Source: Streptomyces sp. Tue6028 (GTDB lineage: Bacteria; Actinomycetota; Actinomycetes; Streptomycetales; Streptomycetaceae). From it: 64,000 nt of DNA. Shown here in pieces: positions 52,029-60,950 of the stretch; position 1 is the stretch's first letter; each line of letters starts with the position of its first letter. Both the position numbers and the translations under genes were made by a program. The notes under the pieces are model-generated. The model did no database searches. It had not been told where the DNA came from and saw only the letters and a list, made by a program, of their open reading frames with translations. The stretch spans positions 195,447-259,446 of the forward strand of contig NZ_MLCE01000002.1 in assembly GCF_002300165.1 (NCBI RefSeq), given 5' to 3'.

Positions 52029-52910
52029 TTGCCGCCACGCGTCACACCGCTGACCGACCCCGAGACCACACCCTCCAGCCGACGCCTCGCATGGCTGGCC
52101 TCCGGCACCGACAGCGCTCCCGTCGGCTCGGCCTTCCTCCGGCTGTTCACCAAGGAGGGACAGTCCCACCTCGCCGAGCTGGAGATCGCCGTGCACGCCG
52201 CCGAGCGGCGGCAGGGAGTGGGCAGCCGGCTGCTGGACGCGGCCGTCTCGGCGGCGCGTGAGGAAGGGCGGCGCTCGCTCGTCGCCCAGGCCGAGGCCGG
52301 CTCACCCGGCGACCTGTTCCTGGCGGCGCGCGGATTCCGCCGGGTGCTCGCGCTGACGTACGCACGGCTCCCGCTGGCGGACGCGGACGTCGCGGGCATC
52401 ACCGAGATCGCCGAACGTCCGCACTCCGGCTACGCGTTGACCCACTGGGACGGCGTCGTGCCGTCCGGCCTCGCGCTGTCGTTCGCACACTCGCGGCGGG
52501 CCATGGACGACATGCCGATGGACGACACCGACTACGGAACCGTCGTGTGGGACGTGGACCGGGTCGTGTCGGCGGCCGAGGCGATCGCCAAGCGCGGCGA
52601 GTCGCTGCACACGGTGGCGGTGCTGGACCGCTCGGACGGCTCGGTCGTCGGCTTCTCCGAACTCGTCGTGCCCGGCGACGGCCGTGGCGATGCCCAGCAC
52701 TACGGCACGGGCGTGCTCCCCGAGCACCGCGGCCACGGCCTCGGGCTCTGGATGAAGGCGGAGTCGATCCGTCTGGCCCGTCGGGACCACCCCGAACTCG
52801 GCGGACTGCTCACCGACACCGCCGACAGCAACGCGCCCATGCGCCGCATCAACCACGCACTCGGCTATCTGCCCACGCACAGTGCGGTGGAGTACCAGCT
52901 CGACCTCTGA
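52029..52910 (+). CDS. Tandem-GNAT acetyltransferase
   Basis: The 293-residue protein has two GNAT domains. The first (about 15-125) has RRQGVGSRLLDAAVSAARE; the second (about 140-293) has PEHRGHGLGLWMKAESIRLA. Such doubled GNATs include mycothiol synthase and antibiotic-modifying enzymes, but this one does not match MshD closely enough to name. A TTG start after CACGGAGAGACC was chosen, because residues from the earlier in-frame ATG look non-coding. It is monocistronic. Confidence 0.87.
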   Translation: MPPRVTPLTDPETTPSSRRLAWLASGTDSAPVGSAFLRLFTKEGQSHLAELEIAVHAAERRQGVGSRLLDAAVSAAREEGRRSLVAQAEAGSPGDLFLAARGFRRVLALTYARLPLADADVAGITEIAERPHSGYALTHWDGVVPSGLALSFAHSRRAMDDMPMDDTDYGTVVWDVDRVVSAAEAIAKRGESLHTVAVLDRSDGSVVGFSELVVPGDGRGDAQHYGTGVLPEHRGHGLGLWMKAESIRLARRDHPELGGLLTDTADSNAPMRRINHALGYLPTHSAVEYQLDL

Positions 52911-53017
52911 TCCGGTCGCGCCCTTCGCGGCGCACCGGGCGGCGGGGTGCCCGATCCGCGGCGCCCCGCCCGGCTCCCGACGGAGCGGCGCCGCACGGCC
53001 GGCGCCGGTCCGGCGCC

Positions 53018-53932
53018 CTACGCGGCCAGGTCCTCCAGCGCGGCGAGGCCGTCCTGGCTGGACGGATGGGCCGGAGTCCAGCCCAGTTCCCGTTCCGCCT
53101 TCGCGGAGGAGACCCGCATCGACGCCCCCGTCATCGTGTGCGCGTACGACATCGGCCTCATCACCCACCGCGGCACGGTCATCGGCGCGGGCAGGCCGAA
53201 CCGTGCGGCGACGGCGCGGACATGGGCGGCGAAGCCCAGCGGGGTGCGGTCGGCGATGTTGTAGGCCTCGCCGGGGCGCCCGCGCTCGACGGCGGCGACG
53301 ACCGCGCGCGCCGCGTCCACGAGGTCGATCCACGGCAGGACGCGGCCCCGGTCGTCGGTGACGGGAAGCTGCCGCTTGCGCAGCATCGAGACGATGCCGT
53401 CGGTGCCGCCGGGGCCGTAGAAGAGACCGAAGCGCAGCGCGATGCCCTCCAGTCCCTCGGCCTCGAACGTGAGCCGTTCCTTGGTGCGCATCGCCGCGAT
53501 GTGCCGTTCCAGTTGCGCGGTGGCGCCCGGCGGTCCGAAGGGGACGTCCTCGGTGACGATCTGGTCGCCGTGGTCGCCGTATCCGTACCCGAAGATCATC
53601 GACTCGGCGACGAACCGCCGTGCGCCGGTCACGCGCGCGGCCTCGACGAGATGTGCGGTGCCTTCCGTGCGCAGCGCGTCGGTGGCGTACATGTCCCGGT
53701 GCCGCAGGGGTGCCTTGCGCAGGGCGGTCGCGGCGTGGACGACCGTGTCGAAGTGGCGGCCGTCGACGGCCCGCAGCAGCGCGTCGCGGTCCATCAGGTC
53801 GGCGCGGACGCCGTTGCCGGTGCCCCGGCCGAGACCGGTGACGTGGTGGCCCGCGTCGGTCAGGGCCTTCGTGATGTGCCGGCCGAGGACGCCGCTCGCG
53901 CCGGCCAGGAGGATGCTCTGGTTCGTCGTCAT
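53018..53932 (-). CDS. NAD-dependent epimerase/dehydratase family protein
   Basis: The 304-residue extended short-chain dehydrogenase has the dinucleotide site LLAGASGVLGRHITKAL at residues 8-24. The active-site region is FGYGYGDHG, where the usual Tyr-x3-Lys is not clear, so it may be an atypical member. The C-terminal half resembles NAD-dependent nucleotide-sugar epimerases and dihydroflavonol-reductase-like proteins. The ATG follows a family-typical start MTTNQSILLAGA. It lies 118 bp downstream of the GNAT gene on the same strand. Confidence 0.85.
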   Translation of the reverse strand: MTTNQSILLAGASGVLGRHITKALTDAGHHVTGLGRGTGNGVRADLMDRDALLRAVDGRHFDTVVHAATALRKAPLRHRDMYATDALRTEGTAHLVEAARVTGARRFVAESMIFGYGYGDHGDQIVTEDVPFGPPGATAQLERHIAAMRTKERLTFEAEGLEGIALRFGLFYGPGGTDGIVSMLRKRQLPVTDDRGRVLPWIDLVDAARAVVAAVERGRPGEAYNIADRTPLGFAAHVRAVAARFGLPAPMTVPRWVMRPMSYAHTMTGASMRVSSAKAERELGWTPAHPSSQDGLAALEDLAA

Positions 53933-54050
53933 GCCCGTACGACGGAGAGCGGCTGCCGGAATGTGACATCGCTCGGGCGGCTCACCCGCACGGGCCTCGG
54001 GCGTCGCCCTCCGCGCACGGAGCGCACGGAGCGTCCGTGCGCGGAGCACC

Positions 54051-54827
54051 TCAGAGCGCGTACACGTACGGCGTGGTGGTGGTCAGCGGCTGGAAGCCCA
54101 GCCGGGCGAGGACGGGGCGGCTCTGGCCGGAGGCGTCGACCTGGACGTAGCGGTAGCCGCGGTCGGCCGCCACCCGGGCGCGGTGGGCGACGAGCGCCCG
54201 GTAGATGCCCCGGCCGCGCCAGGCCTCGACGGTGCCGCCGCCCCACAGTCCGGCGAACCGGGTCCCGGGCAGCAGCTCCATGCGGGCCGCGCTGACCGGC
54301 ACGTCGCCGGCGAGCGCCACGACGGCGACGACCGTGTCCGCCTCGCCGGTGAGCTGGGCGAGCAGTTGGTGGCGCAGCCGTGTGCCGTCCGTGCCGAAGG
54401 CCTGTTCGTGGACCTCGGCCACGAGGTCCACGCCGGCCCGGTCGGTGACGGGCAGCAGGCGTACGCCCTCCGGCGGTTCGGCGTCCAGCGCCAGGTCGCC
54501 CAGTTCGGCGACCATCAGGGTCTCCTCGGGTTCCGCGGTGAAGCCCGCGGCGCGCAGCCGGGACCCGAGGTCCTCCGGCTTGTCGTGCCCGTACAGCTTC
54601 CACTCGAACTCCCGCCGGAGTCCGGTGAAGTGGCGGATCTGGTCGGCGATCGCCGCGTCGGCCGTCGTCTCGTCCAGGTCCGACCAGACCACTCCGTTCC
54701 AGCCGTGCTCGGCGCCGGTCTGGCGCACCACCTTGCCGGCGCGTTCGACCCGCGCGCCCGGCGCGTCGGGCCGCGCCCCTTCTCGCATGTCCCGGTCGAA
54801 CAGGGCCAGTACCGCAGCGTGATCCAT
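54051..54827 (-). CDS. GNAT family N-acetyltransferase with N-terminal extension
   Basis: The protein has 258 residues. An N-terminal part of about 120 residues (DRDMREGARPD and GLRREFEWKLYGHDKPEDL) is characteristic of a Streptomyces GNAT subgroup. It is followed by a GNAT domain with WRGRGIYRALVAHRARVAADRG at about 205-226. The substrate is unknown. The ATG at 54827 (MDHAAVLALFDRDMR) was chosen because the upstream frame lacks a ribosome site. It is probably monocistronic. Confidence 0.88.
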   Translation of the reverse strand: MDHAAVLALFDRDMREGARPDAPGARVERAGKVVRQTGAEHGWNGVVWSDLDETTADAAIADQIRHFTGLRREFEWKLYGHDKPEDLGSRLRAAGFTAEPEETLMVAELGDLALDAEPPEGVRLLPVTDRAGVDLVAEVHEQAFGTDGTRLRHQLLAQLTGEADTVVAVVALAGDVPVSAARMELLPGTRFAGLWGGGTVEAWRGRGIYRALVAHRARVAADRGYRYVQVDASGQSRPVLARLGFQPLTTTTPYVYAL

Positions 54828-54965
54828 GGGCTCACTCCAGCACCCGGGAGCCGCCCGGGGCAACGGGGATTTCACCTTGTGGGCGGCCGTCCCCGGCCCG
54901 AGGGCGCGCACGCGCCCGGCCGGGGCCGTGCGACCCCGCCCGGGCGCGCTCCCCCGCCCCTCCGG

Positions 54966-56291
54966 TCAGCCGGTGGCGGTCAGTTCCTGCCGGGTGCCGC
55001 TCGTGGCCGGGGGCTGGACGCGGCGCAGCCCGGTCAGACTGACGAACACCAGGGAGAACAGGCCCGCGGCGGCGAAGGCGGTGAAGCCCGCGGTGGTCGA
55101 GCCGGTCGCGAGCAACTGGCCGCCGAGCCAGGGGCCGAAGACGGCGCCGAAGCGGCCCATGCCGGAGGTCCAGCCGACCGCGGTGGCGCGGTTGTCGTCG
55201 CTGGAGCGGGCGGCCACCGTGGCGTAGATCATGGCCTGGGCGCTGAAGAGGAACAGGCCGGTCAGGAAGACCACGGCGTAGGTGAGGGGCAGTGGCATGC
55301 GGACGCTGAGGGTGTAGACGCCGACGGCCGTGGCGCCGAACCAGATCGCGGCGATGCGCGGTCCGCCGAACCGGTCGGTGAGCCGGCCGCCGACGAGCAT
55401 GCCGACGATGCCGCCGAGGTTGATGACGATGACGAAGCCGATCGAGGAGCCGAGGTTGTAGCCGTTGGCCTTCATCAGCGAGGGCAGCCACTGGGAGACG
55501 CCGTACACCAGGAGGAGGCCGCCGAAGGAGGCCAGCCAGAAGAGCAGGGTCTGGATCCACAGTCCGCCGCGGAACAGGGCGGCGACCGCCCCGAAGCGGT
55601 CGGCCGCGGCCGGTCGTTCCCCGTCCCGGGCGGTGGGCTCGACGCCGTACCGGTCGGCGAGTGCCAGGGCTTCCGCGTCACGGCCCTTGGCCTGGAGGAA
55701 GGCCATCGACTCGGGCAGGTACTTGGCGGCCAGCGGCACGCCGATGAAGAGCGGGATCACACAGATCCAGAAGGAGACCCGCCAGTCGCCGGTCCACAGG
55801 GCCACGAATCCGGCGACGATGCCGCCGGCCTGGTGGGCGGTCATCAAAGAGCCCACGATCAGCGCGCCCCGGCCGCGCGGGGCGTACTCGGACACCAGCG
55901 TGATCGCGCTCGGCAGCAGGCCGCCGAGGCCGAGCCCGGCGAGGAACCGGCCGAGGCTGAAGACGCCGAGGCTGCCGGCCGCGGCGCAGACGGCGGAGGC
56001 CAGGGAGAAGACGGCGGTGGACGCGATGATCGTCTTCTTGCGGCCGGCCCAGTCGCTGACGGTGCCGGAGGACAGGGCACCGATCAGCATGCCGAAGGTG
56101 GCGTAGGAGCCGACGTCGCCGGCCTTGCCGGGGTCGATGCCGAGCGCCTTGGTCTCCAGCATGTGCGGGAGGACGGAGCCGTAGATGAACATGTCCAGGC
56201 CGTCGAAGAGGACGACCAGCCAGCAGAGGCCGACGACCAGCACGGCCAGTCTGCTGCCGCCGCGAGCGGGCAGGGCGAGGGAGGAGGACAT
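54966..56291 (-). CDS. MFS transporter, aromatic acid:H+ symporter (AAHS) type, GalT-like
   Basis: The 441-residue, 12-helix transporter has DGLDMFIYGSVLPHML in helix 1, a hallmark of the AAHS subfamily that imports aromatic acids such as gallate and protocatechuate. SDWAGRKK is the loop 2-3 MFS motif. It lies beyond the dioxygenase gene of the gal-type operon in the same direction, with a 371-bp gap that contains its own GntR-type operator. It probably imports the substrate of the pathway, by analogy to GalT of Pseudomonas. No gene is seen in the gap. Confidence 0.9.
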   Translation of the reverse strand: MSSSLALPARGGSRLAVLVVGLCWLVVLFDGLDMFIYGSVLPHMLETKALGIDPGKAGDVGSYATFGMLIGALSSGTVSDWAGRKKTIIASTAVFSLASAVCAAAGSLGVFSLGRFLAGLGLGGLLPSAITLVSEYAPRGRGALIVGSLMTAHQAGGIVAGFVALWTGDWRVSFWICVIPLFIGVPLAAKYLPESMAFLQAKGRDAEALALADRYGVEPTARDGERPAAADRFGAVAALFRGGLWIQTLLFWLASFGGLLLVYGVSQWLPSLMKANGYNLGSSIGFVIVINLGGIVGMLVGGRLTDRFGGPRIAAIWFGATAVGVYTLSVRMPLPLTYAVVFLTGLFLFSAQAMIYATVAARSSDDNRATAVGWTSGMGRFGAVFGPWLGGQLLATGSTTAGFTAFAAAGLFSLVFVSLTGLRRVQPPATSGTRQELTATG

Positions 56292-56410
56292 CGTTGTTTC
56301 CTCTCGTCCAGGAGATGTGGGCCCTGGAAGGGGGATCGGTGAGGCGGGTCGACGCGGCTCGTGCGGCTGACCCGATGGTGCGCCAGACGCTAGGGACTGC
56401 GCCCAGAAAG

Positions 56411-56432
56411 TGTCAACGCTTTTGTCAACAAT
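56411..56432. promoter_or_regulatory. Probable GntR (FCD) operator ahead of the transporter
   Basis: TTGTCAACAAT (56422-56432) matches the site upstream of the gntR gene (61002-61012) base for base. A second TGTCAAC half lies 12 bp away (56411-56417). The TTGT-N2-ACAA form fits GntR-family sites. It lies about 120 bp upstream of the transporter start. Confidence 0.72.
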
Positions 56433-56662
56433 CCAGCAAACGATTCGGCCACCGCGCGACCCTGTCACGGGCGCCTGAGACACAGCTGAAGAGCCAGGTC
56501 ACGACGTGAGTGGGCAGCACGAAGCGGCGCGCCGCCCACTCACGGACCCGGCCGGAACGAGGCATGGGACGGGGACGGAACGGGGTACGGCACGGGTCGT
56601 CCGACGGCCCGTCGCCCACGGGGGAACCCGCGGCGAGCGCCGGGCGCCCGCCGCTCAACGGG

Positions 56663-57613
56663 TCAGTCGACCGGCGGGGTTCCGTGGGTGTGGAAGGACT
56701 CGATGGTCCTCAGACCCCAGGCCTGTCCCTTCTTCCGCTCGTCCTCGGTCCAGGTGATGAGCGGCCAGTCGGGCGCCAGCACCAGACGGGTCAGCGGGTT
56801 GCACAGCTCGATCCGGTTGCCGCCCGGCTCGTAGACGTACAGGAAGAAGGTCTGCTGGATGGCGTGCTTGTGCGGGCCCGTCTCGATGAACACACCGGTG
56901 TCGATCGCCAGGTCGGCGGCGCGCAGGATGTCCTCGCGGGTGTCGGTGGCGAACGCGATGTGATGCAGGCGCCCGTTCGAGCCGGTCCAGTCCTCGGTGT
57001 AGACGACGTCGTACGACTTGTTGCTGAACGTCAGCCACTGGGCGGCGATCCGCCCGCTGTCGAGCCGGATCTGCTCGGTGGGGCGGGCGCCGAGGACGTC
57101 GCGGACGAAGTCCCCGTTGGACGCGACGTCGGCGGCGAGGTAGTTGACGTGGTCGAGGCGCCGTACGCCCACCCCGTGGCCCGGTTTGGCCTGCGGCTGG
57201 TTCTTCAGGGCCGGCTTCAGCTCGTCCGGCGCGCGGTACCACTCGCTCTCCCAGTACAGGGCGAGTTCGTGGCCGTCCGGATCGGTGGTCACGTACAGCG
57301 GACCGATGCCCGGCTCGTCCTCCACCCAGCGGCCCGGACGACCGCTGTTCTCGATCTCCTTGACCCGCCGGTGCAGGGCTTCCTCGCCGGACGCCCGCAG
57401 GGCGGTTCGGCGGATGCCGGGGGTCGTGTGTGCGGTGAGGGTCAGGCTGTGGTGCTCGTAGTCGTCCCAGGTCCGCAGGTGGACGGAGTCTGCGGAGCGG
57501 CCGTTCTCGGTCAGGCCGAGGTAGTCGGTGAAGAAGCGGACGCTGGCGTCCAGGTCAGGGGTGAGCAGTTCGACGTGCCCGAGGTGGGCGATGTCTCCGA
57601 GGGGCGGCGCCAT
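56663..57613 (-). CDS. VOC-fold (type I) extradiol ring-cleavage dioxygenase
   Basis: The 316-residue protein has two VOC modules, as in BphC/HsaC-type dioxygenases. The iron ligands are visible in the C-terminal module: His155 (RLDHVNYLA), His218 (GRLHHIAFA) and Glu269 (GGNRIELCNP). It should open a catecholic ring next to the hydroxyls with O2 and Fe(II). It lies 10 bp after galD in an operon for gallate-type catabolism, so it probably makes the 4-oxalomesaconate that galD, galB and galC process. Known gallate dioxygenases are of the unrelated LigAB fold, which makes this gene notable. Confidence 0.9.
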   Translation of the reverse strand: MAPPLGDIAHLGHVELLTPDLDASVRFFTDYLGLTENGRSADSVHLRTWDDYEHHSLTLTAHTTPGIRRTALRASGEEALHRRVKEIENSGRPGRWVEDEPGIGPLYVTTDPDGHELALYWESEWYRAPDELKPALKNQPQAKPGHGVGVRRLDHVNYLAADVASNGDFVRDVLGARPTEQIRLDSGRIAAQWLTFSNKSYDVVYTEDWTGSNGRLHHIAFATDTREDILRAADLAIDTGVFIETGPHKHAIQQTFFLYVYEPGGNRIELCNPLTRLVLAPDWPLITWTEDERKKGQAWGLRTIESFHTHGTPPVD

Positions 57614-57623
57614 GCGGGCCTCC

Positions 57624-58712
57624 TTAAGGGTGTTGTGCGGCTCCGGACGGCCGGGGGAAGACCGTGCCGTCGAAGATCTTGCGTGCGGTGCGGACGACGG
57701 CGGTGCGGCGGGCCACCGGTACGGCGCCGTCGCGGCCGTACTCGATGCCGGATGCGAGGTCGAGGAACCCGGTGGGGTGTTCGATGCGCAGCCGGTCCCC
57801 CGTCGCGGGCAGCCGCGCCACGTGCTGCCCGACGCCGCCCTCCACGCGCAGCCCCGCGGCAACGCTCGCGGCGCCCAGGACACCGATGGAGGTGTGGCAG
57901 CGCACCGGGATGAACGTGCGGGTCATGACCGCGCCGCCGTGCCGGGGCGCGGCCAGCAGGGTCAGTTTCGGCACGGTGGCGGCCTCGACGTCGCCGAGGC
58001 CCATCAGCTTGCCCGCCGCCAGCCGGATCTCCCGGAGCCGGTCGGCGAGCGCGAGGTCCTCCTCCAGGTCCTTGGGTGTCTCGTGGCCGGTGACACCGAC
58101 GGCCGAGGCCGCGATCAGTACGGTCGGCATGCCGTTGTCCACACAGGTCACGGGTGTGCCGGCGACGATGTCACGGGCATGGCCGGTGGGCAGCAGTGGA
58201 CCGCGGCCCCCGGGGAACTCGATCACCACCGGAGCGGCCGTACCCGGCACCCCGGAGATCTCGGCGGGCCCTGAGTAGACGACACGCCCGTCCTCGGTGG
58301 GAAAGGTCGCGACCGCCAGTTCCCCGCTGTTCACCATGCGGATGCGTACGCGGGTGCGGCCCTCCCCCGGCACGACCAGCCCTCGTTCGACGGCGAACGG
58401 TCCCACCCCGGCGAGGATGTTGCCGCAGTTCTGACGGTCGGTCACCTCCGCCCGGTCCACGCCGACCTGGAGGAAGAGGTAGTCGACGTCGGCCTCGGGG
58501 TCCGCCGAGGCACGGACCACGGCGACCTTGCTGGTGAGGGGGTGCGCGCCGCCCAGGCCGTCGATCTGCCGCGGGTCGGGACTGCCCATGACCCGCAGCA
58601 GCAGGTCGTCGCGGGCGGCGGTGTCGGCGGGCAGGTCCTCGGGCAGGAAGTAGGCGCCCTTGGAGGTGCCGCCGCGCAGGAGCATGCAGCGCACCGCCTC
58701 GGGTGCGGTCAT
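57624..58712 (-). CDS. galD: 4-oxalomesaconate tautomerase (PrpF family)
   Basis: The 362-residue PrpF/AcnD-accessory-family isomerase has the N-terminal signature CMLLRGGTSKGAYFL, then DGLGGAHPLTSKVAVV and DRQNCGNILAGVGPFAV, where Cys and other catalytic residues lie. In gallate breakdown GalD converts the keto form of 4-oxalomesaconate to the enol used by GalB. PrpF alone could also mean methylcitrate isomerisation, but no prp genes are near and the gal gene order fits. The ATG overlaps the stop of galC by 4 bp. Confidence 0.87.
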   Translation of the reverse strand: MTAPEAVRCMLLRGGTSKGAYFLPEDLPADTAARDDLLLRVMGSPDPRQIDGLGGAHPLTSKVAVVRASADPEADVDYLFLQVGVDRAEVTDRQNCGNILAGVGPFAVERGLVVPGEGRTRVRIRMVNSGELAVATFPTEDGRVVYSGPAEISGVPGTAAPVVIEFPGGRGPLLPTGHARDIVAGTPVTCVDNGMPTVLIAASAVGVTGHETPKDLEEDLALADRLREIRLAAGKLMGLGDVEAATVPKLTLLAAPRHGGAVMTRTFIPVRCHTSIGVLGAASVAAGLRVEGGVGQHVARLPATGDRLRIEHPTGFLDLASGIEYGRDGAVPVARRTAVVRTARKIFDGTVFPRPSGAAQHP

Positions 58713-59437
58713 GGCCGGGCTCCGCCCCGCTCGGGCGTCGCGCCCCGGACGTGGTCCTCGTAGGGCACGTAGGACACGCCCAGCCGTACGAGGGTCTCGC
58801 GCAGGCCGTAGCGGTCCATGCCGAGCTGCCCCTCGGCGAAGGCGGCGCGGGCGGCGGCCTCCTTGTTCTCGCGGGCCTCGGACGCCTCGGCGGTACGGCG
58901 GGCGTCCTCGCGGGGTACGCACACCACGCCGTCGTCGTCGGCGAGGATCACGTCGCCGGCCCGGACGATCTGGCCGCCGATCGCCACCGGCACGTTGACC
59001 GAGCCGCCCGTCGCCTTCACCGTGCCCTGCGGGCTGACCGCCGCGGACCAGGCCGGGAAGCCCATCTCGCGCAGTTCGCCGGTGTCCCGGACACCGGCGT
59101 TGATGACGAGGCCGCGCACGCCGCGTCGCTGGAGCGCGGTGGCGAACAGTTCACCGAACATGCCGTCGGTCGAGGGCGAGGTGGTGGTGACCACCAGGAC
59201 GTCGCCCTCGCCGCATTGCTCGACGGCCGCGTGGATCATGAGGTTGTCGCCGGGCCACGAGAGGACGGTGACAGCGGTACCGGTGACGCGCGTGCCCTGC
59301 TGGATCGGGCGCAGGTGGGTGCCGAGCAGGCCGGTGCGGCCCATCGCCTCGTGCACGGTGGCGACACCGAACGCGGCGAGCGCCTCGACGTCCTCGGGGT
59401 CCGCCTTCGGCGGGTCGGTGACGATCACGCCGCTCAT
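58709..59437 (-). CDS. galC: 4-carboxy-4-hydroxy-2-oxoadipate aldolase (RraA-like)
   Basis: The 242-residue RraA/HMG-aldolase-fold enzyme has NAGVRDTGELREMGFPAWS, which contains the conserved Arg-Asp metal/substrate pair. The DDDGVVCVPRE block is typical of CHA aldolases rather than RraA RNase regulators. It splits 4-carboxy-4-hydroxy-2-oxoadipate to pyruvate and oxaloacetate with a divalent metal. The position between galB and galD (ATGA overlaps on both sides) supports the gallate/protocatechuate 4,5-cleavage type pathway. Confidence 0.92.
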   Translation of the reverse strand: MSGVIVTDPPKADPEDVEALAAFGVATVHEAMGRTGLLGTHLRPIQQGTRVTGTAVTVLSWPGDNLMIHAAVEQCGEGDVLVVTTTSPSTDGMFGELFATALQRRGVRGLVINAGVRDTGELREMGFPAWSAAVSPQGTVKATGGSVNVPVAIGGQIVRAGDVILADDDGVVCVPREDARRTAEASEARENKEAAARAAFAEGQLGMDRYGLRETLVRLGVSYVPYEDHVRGATPERGGARP

Positions 59438-60222
59438 GCCAGCTCCTTCGCGATCTGCGGGTAGGGACGCATGTACGCCTCGGCCATCGTCCTGTGGGCG
59501 AGGCCCAGGTTGGGCCCGGCGTTGCGCTTGAGCTGGACGCCGCGGCGGACGGCGAGGTCGGTGTAGTAGTCCCACAGGTGCTGCTGGGCGCCGAGACACT
59601 CCATGGCCTTGCGCTTGGTGTCCCACACCTCGGTGATGTCCAGGAGGACTTCGGGCCGGAAGCCGCTCATCTCGGGCTGGTGCGGTTCGAAGAAGAAGAC
59701 CGGCGGTGCGCCGATGATCTCGCCGGGGCCGGGGTAGCCGATGGCCTGGGCGAGGACGCGGGCCTCCAGGGCCATGCGGTGGGCGGCCGGGTGGTCGCCG
59801 TTGTACGGGTCCTCGGCCGGGTGCGTGAGGACGACGTCGGGCTGCGTGTCGCGGTAGACGGCCACCAGCAGGTCGGTCAGCTCCGCGGTGGGGGTCAGCG
59901 GGTAGTCGCCGGCGTCGAAGAAGCGGACCTCGGCTCCGAGGGTGGCGGCGGCCCGCTCGGCCTCCGCCCGGCGTATCGCCTTGATCTCCTCCAGCTTCTT
60001 GCCCTCGCGCCAGGCCTTGGCGGACTCGCCGCGCTCGCCGAAGGTCAGGCAGGCGACGGTGACCTTCTCCCCTCGGGAGGCGGCCAGGGCGATGGCTCCC
60101 CCGGCACGCCACACGAAGTCCCCGGCGTGCGCGGTGACGACCAGCGTCGATCGTGGCGGGGTTCCCCCTTGCTCCGGCGGAGCCGGAGGCTCGGGCGAGG
60201 CAGGCGCTGTGCCGTGCGTCAT
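59434..60222 (-). CDS. galB: 4-oxalomesaconate hydratase (PIG-L family)
   Basis: The 262-residue enzyme of the zinc-dependent PIG-L/LmbE deacetylase fold has the metal motif AHAGDFVWR (His32 and Asp35 in the A-H-x-x-D pattern). A second metal region is HPAEDPYNGDHPAAH at about 135-149. In Pseudomonas a PIG-L protein, GalB, hydrates 4-oxalomesaconate to 4-carboxy-4-hydroxy-2-oxoadipate; the same role fits here with galC and galD next to it. An AAGGAG ribosome site lies 8 bases before the ATG. It is first of the catabolic genes, 77 bp after gntR. Confidence 0.9.
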   Translation of the reverse strand: MTHGTAPASPEPPAPPEQGGTPPRSTLVVTAHAGDFVWRAGGAIALAASRGEKVTVACLTFGERGESAKAWREGKKLEEIKAIRRAEAERAAATLGAEVRFFDAGDYPLTPTAELTDLLVAVYRDTQPDVVLTHPAEDPYNGDHPAAHRMALEARVLAQAIGYPGPGEIIGAPPVFFFEPHQPEMSGFRPEVLLDITEVWDTKRKAMECLGAQQHLWDYYTDLAVRRGVQLKRNAGPNLGLAHRTMAEAYMRPYPQIAKELA

Positions 60223-60299
60223 GGCAGAAATCTCCTTGGTGGACAGGTGCGCGCCCACCTCGGACCGTCCGCCGCACCGCGCGTCGGCCGCGCGCTGCG

Positions 60300-60950
60300 T
60301 CAGTCGCGCAGCGCGTCGATCACGCTGCCGAGGTGGACGCGGACGGCCGCTTCGGCCGCCTGCGGGTCCCTGGCCGAGATCGCCTCGATCATGGCCAGGT
60401 GTTCACTCAGGGACTGCTGGGCACGCCCCGGCCGCAGAGCCAACTGGAAGCGGTGTCGCACCAGTTGGGCGTTGAGCCGCTCCAGGAGCCCCACGGCCAC
60501 CTGCTGACCGGAGAACTCCCTGATGCGGGCGTGCACTTCATGATTGAGCTCGGAGTAGGTCACCGGCTCGCCGTCGGCGACGGCCTTGGTCATCGCCGCG
60601 CCCAAGTCGGCCAGCTCGGCCAGCTGTTCATCGCTGGCCTCGACGGCGGCCTTGGCCGCGCAGAGCCCTTCGAGCGCCATGCGGCACTCGGTGATGGCCA
60701 CCGCTTCCTCGACCGTCACGACCCGGACCCGGGACCCGCGGTTGCGGATCCGCTCGACCAGTCCCTCCGACTCCAGCTCGATCAGCGCCGCCCGGACGCT
60801 GGCCCGGGTGACACCGAACTGCTCGGCGAGCTCGTTCTCCACCAGCCGCTGGGCCGGTGCCATCTCTCCGCGCAGAATCGCCTGCCGCAGCTGCACCAGT
60901 GCATGCTGCTTGGCCTGCTCGCCGGTGCCTGGACGGGCTTCCTTCTGCAT
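60300..60950 (-). CDS. GntR family regulator, FCD subfamily
   Basis: The 216-residue regulator has a GntR winged helix at about 15-75 ([21 protein letters not shown], then [20 protein letters not shown]). An all-helical FCD domain (about 85-205) carries a metal/ligand set in LNHEVHARI and the C-terminal [13 protein letters not shown]. It probably represses the gal-type operon and the transporter, since TTGTCAACAAT sites lie upstream of both. The ligand is likely the aromatic acid or a pathway intermediate. It is transcribed in the same direction as galB. Confidence 0.93.
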   Translation of the reverse strand: MQKEARPGTGEQAKQHALVQLRQAILRGEMAPAQRLVENELAEQFGVTRASVRAALIELESEGLVERIRNRGSRVRVVTVEEAVAITECRMALEGLCAAKAAVEASDEQLAELADLGAAMTKAVADGEPVTYSELNHEVHARIREFSGQQVAVGLLERLNAQLVRHRFQLALRPGRAQQSLSEHLAMIEAISARDPQAAEAAVRVHLGSVIDALRD

